64,000 nucleotides of DNA from Tenebrio molitor (lineage: Eukaryota > Arthropoda > Insecta > Coleoptera > Tenebrionidae), in assembly GCF_963966145.1 (NCBI RefSeq), contig NC_091046.1, forward strand, positions 40,300,001 through 40,364,000, given 5' to 3'. A model generated the notes under the pieces. It made no database searches, was not told where the DNA came from, and saw nothing but the letters and a program-made list of their open reading frames with translations. Of this stretch, positions 1-12,177 are shown in pieces. The translations under genes and the position numbers were made by a program. The first letter of the stretch is position 1; every line of letters begins with the position of its first letter.

Positions 1-20
1 GGTTTCTAGACGTTTATATA

Positions 21-191
21 CCGAGTATTTCACGAGTGATACCTAATGAGCCCGACGAAATGTAAATGCAACCCAAAATACATGTCCAAAAAGCTGAACA
101 TTTTATTTATTTTTAGCCAGCTTTTTTGGAAATGTATTGTGGGTTGCATTTTCGATTCCTTCGGGCTCATTATGACTCGTGAAATACCCTG
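21..191. mobile_element. 171-bp foldback MITE with TA target duplication
   Basis: Left arm (TATTTCACGAGTGATA..., GAGCCCGACGAAA) is the inverse of the right arm ending ACTCGTGAAATACCCTG. TA lies on both sides (19-20, 192-193). Arms of about 75 bp around a short AT spacer. TA duplication fits a Tc1/mariner-derived MITE. A half copy is at 60153-60219. Confidence 0.75.
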
Positions 192-450
192 TATAACAAA
201 AAAAAGATTTATTTAAAAATTTTAACAAAGATTGTTGGTATGTCCATATCTCACGGATTTTTTTAAACGTGATATCTCTTTCAAACAACCTTTTTTTGTA
301 TTATGTTAACGAATTAATTAATTATTAATTGATTAAATTAATTAACTCAATTAACTTAAAAATAAATTGCCAACTCGGTCCTAAAAAGATCGTGAATGCC
401 TAATATGTACTAGAAATCATGAACTTTTCCTAATTTTAGTTTAAAATGTA
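192..450. other. AT-rich spacer, no gene seen
   Basis: Contains a low-complexity TTAATTAATT-type run near 308-350 and no supported feature. Confidence 0.6.
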
Positions 451-452
451 TA

Positions 453-916
453 TTACGTGACAAAGAAAGGTAAACACCCAGTACTTATAGTTTTATTTCA
501 ATAAGTTTTTGCGAACAAATGTGTTTTGGGTCAGATAAGAAATGATTAAATTTGCAGCCCTATCTATCCATTATTCTGCCTTTTGTGCTGCTGGTTCGGC
601 TTTTGTAAGTGTAAGGAAATTTTGTTTACATTGAAAATTTTGACTTTTGAATTTTAGAAAACTTGTTGGAAAAGTGTTTTTGTAAGGCGAGAAATGCCGT
701 GAGTGCGTACACTTGGTCAGATTCCTCCGCTTAGTGATTTTGAAAGAGGGCGAATTTTAGAAACTGCCAGAAGAATTGGCAGATCTGTAGGCACCATGTT
801 GTCAGGCATGGACTCCAGAAGGCCGTGAACACAGGGCTAGGCGCACCGGACGTCGTAGGATAACAACAAGAGAATCAAGATCAATAAAAGGGTGTTTACC
901 TTGCTTTGCCACGTAT
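453..916. mobile_element. Deleted Tc1-like element
   Basis: Left end TTACGTGACAAAGAAAGG with GTAAACACCC is repeated inverted at 891-916 (GGGTGTTTACC... CCACGTATT), with TA at each edge (451-452, 917-918). Between them lies a transposase helix-turn-helix remnant (730-895). The remaining catalytic part is gone. It abuts the next MITE, whose TA is 919-920. Confidence 0.65.
730..895 (+). pseudogene. Tc1-like transposase N-terminal fragment
   Basis: The reading frame from 730 gives LSDFERGRILETARRIGRSV, closely matching the first helix-turn-helix of Tc1-family transposases (usual start: L-S/T-D-F-E-R-G-R-I). A second short block further on (TGRRRITTRESR) resembles the arginine-rich linker before the DDE domain. 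Stops and a deletion separate them. Too short to be active. Confidence 0.6.
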
Positions 917-920
917 TATA

Positions 921-1644
921 CAGGTGTCCCAAAAAAAAAAGACGAGACCATAGCTCCCTTATTTATCAGAGGATTTTAATTATCTTTACACCAAATTAAA
1001 TGGTTGTTAATAGGCTACGAAACGGCTTCATAAATTCACGTATAGCTCCAAGGGCTTTAAGACTAAATTGTCAAAAAAATTTTTTTCAAATAGGGTTACA
1101 TACTTTTTTTAGTAATTCTGATAGAGATTTTAATTCTGAAAGCAACAATGTATCACAAGTATAACTTCACATAAAAAAAATAACACTAAATTTTGAAACA
1201 AATGACGAGCACCAAGCGAAAAGCTATCAAAATGCATTGCGTTACAATGTAATAACCAAATTAAGGTAGCTGGAAAAACAAATGACAAATAGTAACATGT
1301 GGGATTGTGCAAATATGCCGCCAATGTTTAGCGCAAAATGGAACATAGACGATAGTAGCGTTTTAAAAAAAAAAATTGTGGATTTTTGGTATTCAAGTGT
1401 ATACTTGTGATACATTGTTGTTTTCAGAATAAAAATCTCTATCAGAATTACTAAAAAAAAAATATGTAATCCCATTTGAAAAAAAATATTTTGGCAGTTT
1501 ACCCTTGAAGCGCAAGGGCTATACTTGAATGTATTTGGCCATTTTGTAGCCTATTGATAACCATTTAATTTGGTGTACAGATAATTAAAATCTTCCGATA
1601 AATAACGGAGTTATGGACTCGTCTTCTTTTTTGGAGACACTCTG
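921..1644. mobile_element. 724-bp foldback MITE with long arms, TA target
   Basis: Ends CAGGTGTCCC and GGAGACACTCTG, TA duplications at 919-920 and 1645-1646. Arms of roughly 300 bp each are inverse copies with scattered mismatches (shared ACACCAAATTAAATGGTT, ATTCTGATAGAGATTTT). No transposase frame inside. Confidence 0.75.
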
Positions 1645-1646
1645 TA

Positions 1647-4600
1647 TATGTAAATAAATAGAATAAAAAAATAAATAAAATTTAAAAAAAAAAAAAAAAT
1701 AGAATAAAAGTAAAAAGATTTAGAGATTGGAAATATTTTTGTTGATTGGTGCTGACAGTTCTTTTTGCATGTAAAATTAATTCGTCCATTGTCAATGTCA
1801 AAGTCAAATTTGCAGTTAAGGCCTTTCCCCACCACAACACTACACCTCAAAGAAATATTTTTTTAAATAAATTATAATTTTAAATCTACAACAAAGCGAA
1901 GAAAGGAGAGAGAATCCTTAGCTCTTATATGGTATGATCAAGAAAATGTGTAATAAAATCAGCTTTGGAGGTGAAACCATATATATGTCTTCTCCGACGA
2001 ACATGCTTGATTGTGGCATCTAAAGTTACGTAGACTTTATTATATGTAATAATTAATTTTACCTGATAATAATTTGATATACGTAAGGTTTTATACACAG
2101 ATACCCAGAAGCTATACATCTATTGTTTTAAGTTAATTTAAATTTTTCGCCATATTCTTGGTAGGAATGTTGTCGTAGCTGTAGCCACCGTACATATATT
2201 TCCATAAAACCTCAACAAAGAACGCCCTAACCTTACTTTCTCGCATTTGTGTTTTTCAAAACAAAGCCTTATTTAAAAATTATCATTTGGGCAATTTTTT
2301 TTGTTGTTTTTAAGTGAAGTAGTAGTGGTAATTTTGTTGATCGCACGATATAAAGAAACCGAGGCATCGACTAGGACAAGATGCAACGCGGTAAATTGAA
2401 TGAAACAAAGAAGAGGAAAACTGGTGCGAACACCACAACAGAATAGTAAAGACAAACTTGGGAAAGTTGGGATAAAAGGTGAGATTTGAAATTAGACTCT
2501 GTTAAACTTTGTTCACATTTCTCAAATTTAAATACAATTCCGAAATATGAACAATATTTTGTTAGAACAGCATTTTCAAAATTTATTACTCACTGTCAGT
2601 CGAATCAGTGTTGTAATTAGGGTGTTACAACACGACAACATTACCAGTAATAGCGTAAATGTTGAAGACATCTGCCATTAGAGAAGAAGAACTGCTTTGG
2701 AAATTAATCAAACAGGTGGCGAATTTTTGCTCCTAGTTGAAAGCTTCGCAGCTTTAAAACTTGCCGGGACTAATAGGTTTTTTTGTAAAATCGACTGTCT
2801 GAAAACGGAGTTAATGATGATGAACGAAAGTATTGTTAAAGTGCAAAGCACGGTCCATTAGAGCTTAATTTGTTTTAGTTGTATAAATTTCGTTCCGTTT
2901 CAATAGGCAATGGAGATCTGTGCTCGAAAACTGACACGTATTTAGCCAGCTTCAAGCGTCGTTAATCTTAATTGTTTTCACATTTAATCAGGATTAATTC
3001 GCAGCGTGGTCGTGCTATCATGTTTCTCCGGCGCTGCCAATTTGTTATCAGAGTTTATAGTTCAAGTATTTGCTCTTTGTTATTGTAATTAGCAGAACAT
3101 CCCTGCCGGAACAACCTAGTACATTGCAGACGTCGCACAATCCTGGCCCCGCTCAAAAACTGCTTTCCACTTTCGATTTAGTCCGGAATGAGCTATTCCC
3201 GGATTAAAAAGGATAATTGTTTTTTAATGACGTATTGAATCCCCCGCCGGGAAGGGCGTCCCGTCACACTTGCCATTCTTAATGCAGCCTTTGATGAAAA
3301 AAGATATAAATCTCCCCTTGGTAGTAAATAGGGTGGAAGTATAATGTGGTGCATCGGAATGGCGTGTTTAACGGCGTCGAGGGACATTGATATTGTGAGC
3401 GACAACAATCCAAATAATTCATGACATTGATTTTGTCCAGATTTAGACGAACGGTGTAATAAAAATATTTCTATTCGAGCCGGGACCTTACTTTGTCTCA
3501 GCGCTTCCTCTACGATTATTGATTTCAATTCAATTCCGTAACGAAGTTCAAAAAAGAAACAAGAAGCGATAACACAACGCCGCGACGCTAAAAAACTCCA
3601 CCTAACTCTTGTCTTCTCAAAATAAACAACCCGACGAAATTTGTCTTGTTAAGTTGCGACGAATTTGCGCCAAGACGAAATAAAAATGGAAGTTGGTAGG
3701 ATTTTGAAGGCGTCGTAAATTACAAAGCGGTCTGGAAGTGAATTAGTTCAACTCTTGTATTTCGGCTGATATTAAAAATTCAACTACTGAAAAGTTTTGA
3801 GAGCACGTATACTGTCATAATTTTTCGCTAACAGCCCATCAGAGTGGAGCTTTAGCTTCCTTTGATTAAAAATTACCGCGCTCTTTATGTGACTGGGATT
3901 TATGGTTATAATAAAATCATTGATACATTCATAACGGCGAAGCACACATAAGTCGTTAACAAGGCCATAAAGAAGTTTGCTCTTGAGATTGGACTCCATA
4001 AATTAGAAAAAACTTTCCAAGCGGCAGAGATAGATGGTAACTCTAAACAATGTATCTCAGAAGAAATGAGCCATCGCTCCTGATAATAATATAGTATTGA
4101 AGTTGCGTTGGAGTTCCGCAGAGATCGCCCTTCGGACCACCTCTCTACAGCTGACCCTCGGATTTCAAATTAAGCTGAAAATCTGCTCCACTTTTCTTGA
4201 ACTCTTTGAAAACAAACCTGGCTGGAAATACTCGTATATTTGTTCACCGCCTCCCTCCCTAACTAATATCGTTGGCATTTAGTTTCACAAGAGCAATAAG
4301 AAAGCTGCGATATGATCTTCAAGTCGAGTTCAACTATGCTGAAAAAGGGTCTTGATTTGGAGTTTCATTGGCGTTACCTTTTTGCAGTAATCTAGTTGTC
4401 CGGCGGCGACTCCACTAATTTAATTTCTTCTTAAATGCGAAAACTGCAAGCGTTAAACACAATAACTCGTCTTCCTGTCTAGCTCCAACTCATCTCTCGT
4501 GTTTACACTCTTGTCTGGAATTAAATTCATCAAGGAGATGACGTCGAATGATTGTTTAATCGTGGAGAAAGTAAGGAGCGGTTCTGATAAGCTTCCTAAC

Positions 4601-4840
4601 AGGATTTTTCAAATCCGATTATATCGTCAAGCGGAATTCAGCAACTTCGCAATTTTGTTATTTATAAGCTCCTGTTGCAATTATTAATTAAAACAGACAC
4701 ACTTCAATACCGATATTCGTTACTCTCATCGCTGTAATTTAGTCAAGATATCAATTTCAATTAACAATAATTGTTGCAGTCTTGAGACGTTCATTGCAAA
4801 TTTATTTAATCCTAGATTTGTTAAACATGTTTTACAATGG
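1647..4840. other. Intergenic, no gene recognised
   Basis: AT-rich at first, more balanced from 2900 on. Only short chance reading frames; the longest (3193-3528, minus, 111 codons) resembles nothing I know. Confidence 0.5.
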
Positions 4841-4844
4841 TCTT

Positions 4845-4905
4845 CCTAGTGAATGAAAACCAGTGAGTGAAAGACAGTGAGCGAAAAACGATGAGCGAAA
4901 GTGAA
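4845..4905. repeat. Degenerate 14-bp minisatellite
   Basis: Four to five imperfect units of the form AGTGAGTGAAAGAC (variants AGTGAATGAAAACC, AGTGAGCGAAAAAC, GATGAGCGAAAGTG) in tandem. Confidence 0.7.
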
Positions 4906-6349
4906 GTGATGAGAAAACTTCACCCACTGGTAACTACGAATACAGACTGACTTTCTAGGAAGGTATTGAACAAAAGAAATTACAATGAAAAACAAGGAGT
5001 ATACGTGTAGCTTGATCATAATGTGGATTTTCACGAGAGGTTTTAACACTTCTCGTTAGCAAACAAATTTTAATGAAAATATAGGTACGTTTATGATTTC
5101 TCTTCAGTTTTCAACAAAATCTGGATTCGGTTCAGACAAAAAGGTGCGAGCTTTAAATTCATACACTAGCTGAGAAAGTTTTAACCAGTTCCCATTAATA
5201 ACTTTTGAATTAGCTATTTTAAATTACTACTCGAGCCGCATCGTATGTGCACCGGTGAAAATGCAATTCCGACAGGATGCGTTGGATATGTCGAGCCGCT
5301 GGTTAATTCCTGTTCTTTTTGATCACATTAAGTTTAATTAAAAATTTGGCACGGGGTGCTTTGTCTCCCTTCCAGTTAGCAAATTTAATTACAATTAGCA
5401 TTTGCCTCCAAGTTGTAATTGTAACAGAAACAAACATCCTCTTGATTCCTTATCAACGTGCAACGTAACTAACTTTGTAAAATCGAGTTTTAAAGGTTCT
5501 AATCAGTTGTGAAATTGCAAAGTTTCAGATTAAAGTTGGCGTTAAGTTGGTATTCATAATAAATCGGTGATTATGTGAATTTGATTTTAACATCTGACGC
5601 GGCAGATTCTGACAGTGGTGCGTTGAACCAGACGCTTTGTGACTCAGAATTAGGTAAAACATACACATTAAAGGTTAGGATGAAGTTGTAGAAGTTGGGT
5701 CTCATGTTCGTCGATTCAGCGACATTATAGTTACATAGTTGTGCAGATAAAGAGAAATTTGTTGGATTTTGGAAGTGTGTTCTATCCGCCACGCAAATTA
5801 TTATTATTATCTGCTGCAGAGCCGTTCTCTTTAACTTTGTTAGATAAAAGTTTTTCTTTTCTAATGATACCGTACCCCATGAGATATTCTGAATTATTAA
5901 TGTTCTGAATTTCTGCGTCAGTTTCGTTTTAACTTTGGAGTAATTAAAGTCGCATCCAAACAAACTTGGGTACAGTGGTGCTGCTCAATCTGTTCAACAG
6001 TTCGTAGGTAAGATGAAACTTCCGGAGGAGTTTACAAATTGGGAACGTGAATGTGCATCGATGCTCTTCACCTCACTTCGCATTGACAATTTCAACCGCA
6101 ATTTGCTTCGGTGCTAAAATCTTTTTAAACTATTACATATACAGGTGTCTTAGAACTCGCGCGTCAGCCGTTAACTGCGAATTCTACAACAAAAAACGTC
6201 AAAAGCATGTTAGTTTTGGAATGAAAATAATTTTAAGATAACCAGTCACACACGCCTTCCTGAAGGTAACTCTACTAAATGTATGCGTTTCCGAGGAAAT
6301 GACTTTAGATGTTGCTGCTAAAAAACTGTGATCTTAAAGTAAATGTTCA
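4906..6349. other. Intergenic, no gene recognised
   Basis: A 130-codon minus-strand frame at 5571-5963 shows no domain, signal peptide or repeat and could be chance. Nothing else supported. Confidence 0.45.
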
Positions 6350-6670
6350 AATTGTGGATTTTCTGCCGATCGCACGTGAAAATTGTGACTATTATAAGTC
6401 TCTTGGCGGCAAAAATAGGATTCATCCATTAGCAAGAAAGCCTGGATTCTCTTCGTGTTCCTGGAGTGCATAATCTTCCGGTAAATAGATCTTAAACTTA
6501 GGTGTAATGATTCGGATGCATGTGGTTACCTTTTAAAAAATTTTGAACAGTATTTTTTGAATGATTCAGGATGTCGGCCACATTTGTAACACTTCTCGTT
6601 CCACCTTCTGTAAATGATTGAAGTACGACTCCTCAGGACATCAGGAGTGCCAACCGTGCGGTCAACACCA
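6350..6670 (-). pseudogene. Degenerate mariner/Tc1-superfamily transposase relic
   Basis: Minus-strand pieces in shifted frames resemble one transposase in the right order: RTVGTPDV (about 6637-6662), EDYALQEHEENPGFLAN (6428-6480), then DESYF and NSHNFHVRSAENPQ (6352-6426). The D-E-S/A-Y/C-F block is the second catalytic aspartate region of DDE/D transposases of this group. Several stops and frame changes. Terminal repeats not found. Confidence 0.45.
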
Positions 6671-7328
6671 CGAACTCATTTTCTATCGGGAACAAAAAAA
6701 CCAGTGGTTCACTAAACGTAAAAATACGTCTGAACTAAGATGACGACGATGTGGAAAGCGTTCACGATACCTTGTGCCCGCTTTAGAAACATTAAATTTA
6801 AATTTGAGAATATTTACAGCAGGAGAGACCAGTTGTGTCATTGAAGAAAAGAAGAAAAGAAGTAGATACCTTGAACATTGATGATTCGTACTGACATCAT
6901 ATTCAACAATCATTTAGGTTTGAAGAAATGTTTTAGGCTGAGTACTCAAATCAAAATACAAAGAAAGTATATCTCCTAATAAATTTTCAAATCTTCTCTC
7001 AAACAATAATTGTATATCATATTCTTAGTGCATGCACGTTAAAGTCTTTATTCATCACAAACGTTGATGTACATTTAATTCCAGCCAGTGTTCCTTAAAT
7101 AGCTTCACTCTAAATAAATACATATTTTTCATTTTTCGTAAAAATTATATGGTAGATTTCTGAAGTCAATTCATATTCCTTTAAATAAGTTATAGCACAT
7201 TTCTTACGTTTTGTTCTTTCTCTACAAGCTATATAATAAGTTCAAGTATGTAATACAAAAGAAAAGCGAACAAAACATATTTCGATTTTCAGGTAGTCCA
7301 CTTGTAAATACCACAGGTTTGGTAGCTT
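6671..7328. other. Intergenic spacer upstream of tRNA-Val
   Basis: AT-rich, no supported gene or repeat. Confidence 0.5.
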
Positions 7329-7401
7329 GGTTCCGTGGTGTAGCGGTTATCACGTCTGCTTTACACGCAGAAGGTCCCCGGTTCGATCCCGGGCGGAACC
7401 A
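7329..7401 (+). tRNA. tRNA-Val (anticodon TAC)
   Basis: A 73-base cloverleaf. Acceptor stem GGTTCCG pairs with CGGAACC plus discriminator A; the anticodon stem TCTGC/GCAGA encloses loop TTTACAC, anticodon TAC, reading GUA. The T arm CCCCGGTTCGATCCCGGG has the canonical TTCGA box B, and the D arm holds box A (TGGTGTAGCGG). There is no intron. The T-run from 7404 is a polymerase III terminator. It is the first of three nearly identical valine tRNA genes within 4.9 kb. Confidence 0.98.
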
Positions 7402-7403
7402 AC

Positions 7404-7411
7404 TTTTTTTT
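7404..7411 (+). terminator. Pol III T-run after tRNA-Val
   Basis: Eight T residues begin three bases after the mature tRNA end, the usual polymerase III stop. Confidence 0.8.
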
Positions 7412-7813
7412 CCGTTCTTTTTTAAATTTGAATAATTAAAATTAAGCATTATAAATTTATTAATTTTTATAAATAAATAAATGTCAAATATTTATAACAT
7501 CATAAAACTGTATTATTTTATTATTCACAGAATTGTATTGTATTTAAAAAAAAAATTGTATCTTTGCTTTGGCTTTAGTTAACGAAGCGGGACCGAAGAC
7601 GCAATTTTCAAGTTTGTTCGAACAACTTCCCCATGAGAAAATGGCCGCGTTTCCCACTGGACTGTAGATTTCCTGATTTTAACTGTTCTAACTGATTTTA
7701 ACCTGTATTTTAACTACCATCTGTGCTCGCTGATGCGACATGTAAAGTCCGTTTTTTTTTTATAATCAATTGTCAAAGTGTTGTCAGGTTGGCAAAAAAA
7801 TCGAAATACTTAT
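7412..7813. other. Intergenic AT-rich spacer
   Basis: No supported feature; the tRNA gene ends before it and a foldback element begins after it. Confidence 0.5.
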
Positions 7814-8868
7814 AGTCTATTTTTTCCTGGTAGGCGCGTGCGTGCGCATCTCCGAAAGGTAGAATCACATAGCTAAAATTTTTAGCAGGATGCAGGAATT
7901 ATTAGTATTTTTGGTTGCATATTATCTAGGGGGATCAGTATTTGTGGTTGCACATTAAAACTCATGTTTATGATTTAATTTTTGTATAATTTGCAAAATG
8001 TAAACAAAAAAGTTTATGAATAAACTCGTGGAAAAATTGATAACAAATATTATACATATGTACAACATTTTTTATTTTTATTTTATACATACAGGAGTTA
8101 AATTGGGTACAAAACAACTCGATACTTTTGGATTCAATCGTTAATTTAAAAAAAAAAATAAAATAAAATAATCATCAGCCCACTTTTCACTTATAATTAC
8201 ACGAGAGCTTTTTTTTGTCGAAGTAAACTTGACATTTCAATGAGAATTTTGTTGCCTGGCAATTTAACGAAAAAAACTGCCTCTGAAAAAATTACGAGTC
8301 CGTAGGACGAGTAATTTTTTCTGGCAGTTTTTTGAGTACCAGTATAATCTGCAGTTTTTTTCATTTGAGCCGTCTTGGTTAACTCAGCAAAATCCTTGGA
8401 GATCCCACGAAATACTTTAACGGTCTTTCTTCTCTTCTCTTCTCGATCTTCTCGGCTTGTGAGAAATTTGCTGTAAATATGAATTTATGCATTAATAAAA
8501 AACTGTTACTTGCTGTTAGCATAAATCCAACTTACGCCGTTTATTTGGTGATCGAAATTGAGACATCTTGTTGACATATAAAAACTTCTTAACCTCTAAG
8601 AACTGTTTTTTTAATAAATAAACGGACACAACACAAAACAGACACGAAACAGAAACAAAACACGAAAGAAAAACTTAGACACGATGAAACAAAAATGGCA
8701 ACTTGGACCCGAAGAGTTATCTATGGACCCGATTGACAGCACAGAACACTGCAATATTGCACATTTCTCTAGTGTAAGTAGAAAAATAAAGTAACCAATA
8801 GGAAAGTCGCATTTCGTTGCAGGATTTTGTAAATGCGCACGCCCGCGCCTACCAGGAAAAAATAGACT
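7814..8868. mobile_element. ~1.05-kb element with GC-rich inverted ends
   Basis: Left end AGTCTATTTTTTCCTGGTAG followed by GCGCGTGCGTGCGCAT is repeated inverted at the right (ATGCGCACGCCCGCGCC, TACCAGGAAAAAATAGACT). No clear target duplication. An inner palindrome around 8269-8332 (AAAATTACGAGTCCGTAGGA and inverse) sits in the middle. No coding frame. Confidence 0.6.
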
Positions 8869-9770
8869 TTAGTGAATTTTATAAATCACGTTTGGAACAT
8901 TGACTTTTGAAATTGTCACCGATTGTCACATTTGACAATTTAAATTAAACACGTGTCTCAAACATATGCAACATAACCTCAATAATGATCTAGGGGAAAT
9001 CTAGAGTGAAACTGATATAGAACTAAACCAAATGTCAATGATTTTTAATATACGTTTGGTCTTTTTCTTTAATTTGACACAGACAATAGATCATAAAAAA
9101 ACGAAGTTTACGCTGTTAGTAACTGTTTTAACAAGTTGGAGTCAGCAATGCTGATATTTCAGTTTCAAGCTTTTCTAAACATTCTAAACTTGTATTTGAA
9201 TATCTTCAGGCGTCTACTTTACAAATTGCATTTAAAAACTTGAATTTAGTTAGTCAGATGATTTTAAGATCATACGATCATACGATTACCATAGAAAAAT
9301 GAAATATAAGTTTGCTAAATTGTGTGTATGACAATTACTACTAAAATAAAATTACAATAATTTATTTATTTGACCTAAGAACATTTTTCTGGTCCAGTTT
9401 TGGATTACCAGAACTTCTGATTGTTCTGACATATGAAGAACTTTTTTCGAAAATATGTACATAGCTGGCTTGAGTGCTAAGAAACAAGGATTTTTACTTT
9501 AACGAAAACTGACTGATCAGTAAAGTATATTTGCAACAAAATCCATGACTTGCTTTGATATCTAATTTCAATACATTCATTTTTCCTTTTTTTAATTTTT
9601 GTTTTAATTAATCTATAAAAAAAATACTTTCGTATAAAATAATTTGAAAGTTGCATATTAGATATTTGAAATTTGCTTTGTGGTTTTTTAGGGAGAATGG
9701 TTAGAATTAAAATGTTCACAATAACAATATTTAGTAGAACGTTGTTTTACTTGTTTTAAATTAATAATAA
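8869..9770. other. Intergenic, nothing recognised
   Basis: AT-rich sequence without supported genes or repeats. Confidence 0.5.
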
Positions 9771-9772
9771 TA

Positions 9773-10842
9773 TTGGATGATTCAGAATGATTATGGATAA
9801 ATCTGGCAACTACATACAAAAATTTATGTGACAACTGTGTGGGTGAGGTAGAGTTGACATTTTATATGCGTGCATTTGATTTTTTTTCTACAATTGATCA
9901 AAAAACGGGTGTTTACGCATTAATTTCAGTGCGCAAAACACGCGTTTTTTTCACCGTTAAAAAAAATTTTTTTTTCACCGTTAAAAAAATTTTTTTGCGC
10001 ACTGCGAAAAATTTCTGAGATTTCTAAAATTCAGAATAAACTAAGAAGAAAATTTTATTGAAACAATTATAACAGGCAAACAAGTCAACATACCTACTTT
10101 ATTTTGATATATGAAAATTAAAGTTACAAGCAGAAAAATTACTTCCCGCTATAATTTCCGATTCGAGTGAACATCAATATTTTCTTTTATATTTAGAGTT
10201 GCCTTTAACATCAAAAAAAGGGACCACAATCTTCGACTTTTCCTCTAAATATGCTAACAGAACGTTTTCTGTTGTGTTACTAATTTTTTCGCAATCGCTT
10301 CATTAACTACTGCTTCTACATCATATTCAGAATCACTGGAGTCTTCCATGAGTCTGCTAACGTTCATTTTCACAGAATTTATAGAAAACACTTGGAAAGC
10401 GACACTTATTCAGATGACAGATTTATTTTCAATTTTTATTTACATTAGTAACTACGAGAACGAAAACCCGTGCAACGATAACTTAAAAAAATAATGCTGC
10501 CTTTTTTATGAATTCAATATTTTTTAATAATAAACTTGCTGTTTAAAGCTGTGCAATTGTAGAAAAAAAGTTGTTTATATTACGTACGCAAAGTCAGTTT
10601 TTTGAGCTTTCGAATGTATTTTTTGAAAAAAAACCTAACATTCTCAAGCTCAAAAAACCTTTGCTTTGCGCACTTAATATAAAAATAACTATTTATACCA
10701 TTGCACATTGACTTGACAATTTTCAAAATTGTGCGAATATGAATTGTCAAAGAAATGTCAAATCTATCCTACCCACAGAGTTGCCACATAAATTTTGATA
10801 CATAGTTGACATATTTATCTACAACTATTTTGAATCATCCAA
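9773..10842. mobile_element. 1.07-kb TA-flanked foldback element
   Basis: Terminal repeats TTGGATGATTCA and TGAATCATCCAA with TA at 9771-9772 and 10843-10844. Further in, both halves share inverted blocks (TGTGGGTGAGGTAGAGTTGA against CTATCCTACCCACAGAGTTG; TTGTAGAAAAAAA). A tandem TTTTTCACCGTTAAAAAAA lies at 9945-9995. No transposase. Confidence 0.65.
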
Positions 10843-10919
10843 TAGTTAGTTGTCAGTTAGTTGTCAATTATTTTTTGTGAAAACCGGAGATTTTTATTAC
10901 GGCAAAACGTTTTACATAA

Positions 10920-10992
10920 GGTTCCGTAGTGTAGCGGTTATCACGTCTGCTTCACACGCAGAAGGTCCCCGGTTCGATCCCGGGCGGAACCA
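10920..10992 (+). tRNA. tRNA-Val (anticodon CAC)
   Basis: A 73-base cloverleaf with the same stems as the copy at 7329. It differs at two sites: A instead of G after the acceptor stem, and C instead of T at the wobble position, so the loop TTCACAC gives anticodon CAC (reads GUG). No intron. A long T-run begins at 10998 as polymerase III terminator. A TA-flanked foldback element (9773-10842) ends only 78 bp upstream. Confidence 0.98.
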
Positions 10993-12093
10993 TGCCAATT
11001 TTTTTTTATTATTTAGTACCATTTTTCCATACTAGTACCGTTGATGGCAACGTAAAATCAACAAATTCAAGAATATCGAGTAAAATACCTAAATTTTAGT
11101 ACTTTTAAAAGGGGTCGAAAATCAAATAAAATTTGTTAAGATAATGAAAAAAGATTGAGATTTTTAAAAACCTGTAGGATTTACTTTTCAACCAAAGTTG
11201 TACTAACACATCTACTCAGATTTAATTAAAGTACTATAAAAAAATTCTATAAAAAAAAATGCTAAAGAATTCTTTGTTTTGCTTCTTCTTCTGATTTTGT
11301 TTTTCCCAAACCTTGCTAGCGAATGCGCAATTTTTCTTCATTTTCTCATTCACACATTTTGTTCCTACAAAGCTAAATTGTATTTTCCTTCGTCGTCTCT
11401 GACAAGCTGTTCTATCAAATTTTCTCCTCTTCCCTTTTCTTCCTTTTCCCATAATTTGGTTAATTACGCGTGCATGCGGTCTTTTTGATTTTTCCAATGA
11501 GGCAGTTTGCTTCAAATTAGCAGTTCTTGTCCTTTACCTAAGTTAAAGAACATTTGCTATATCTCAAAAAGTGTGGTTCAATAAACCTTTATTAAACCAC
11601 TGCTCAACACCAAAACTGTCTTTAATGCTCTTTAGAACAGACCAATACTATTTCTTTTGCTATTCAAATTTCGTTAGTGCTCCGAATTCCATTCAAAATA
11701 AGCCACTCTGTACAGCTAATGACATTCAACTTTCATGCCTTTCCTTGTTATTCGACCCGACAGCGCAATACTATTACTGCAATAAACATAAAAAACCAGC
11801 TGAAAAAGGAAAGGAATCCTATTACCAAGTCTGAAATAAAAATAAAATGGCGATATAGGAATAACCCTAAGGAACATATTTATCTACCTCCTTTTGCCGA
11901 ATTCCTTACAGGAAACCAATAATTTCCTTGACAAAATGTTATTATCTTTACAACGAGAAGTTCCAGACCACCAATAGAGCAATTATTTTCTTCTGCACCT
12001 TTCCCCATGTATCAAACGAAACTAACTTTCACCGTTCCGGTTTCTAAATTATTTAAACATGCTGCTTTTTCAACTGGATTGTTGTTAACAACT
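10993..12093. other. Spacer between tRNA genes
   Basis: AT-rich, with pyrimidine-rich runs near 11280-11450 that create a basic-looking reverse frame by composition alone. No supported gene. Confidence 0.5.
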
Positions 12094-12166
12094 GGTTCTG
12101 TAGTGTAGCGGTTATCACGTCTGCTTTACACGCAGAAGGTCCCCGGTTCGATCCCGGGCAGAACCA
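12094..12166 (+). tRNA. tRNA-Val (anticodon TAC)
   Basis: A 73-base cloverleaf, loop TTTACAC, anticodon TAC. The acceptor stem reads GGTTCTG against CAGAACC: relative to the other two copies a C-G pair has become T-A on both sides, so pairing is kept. This argues that the gene is under selection. A TTTT terminator lies at 12174-12177. No intron. Confidence 0.98.
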
Positions 12167-12177
12167 CCATATCTTTT

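Noticed and set aside
5571..5963. 130-codon minus-strand frame
   Set aside because: No similarity to a known family that I can see; length is possible by chance in this much sequence.
7222..7449. Frames on both strands over 7211-7449
   Set aside because: They are translations of the tRNA-Val gene; a similar one covers the second copy at 10850-11035.
11234..11515. Basic Lys/Arg-rich minus-strand frame resembling a ribosomal protein
   Set aside because: Produced by a pyrimidine-rich plus strand; no true match to any ribosomal protein segment.
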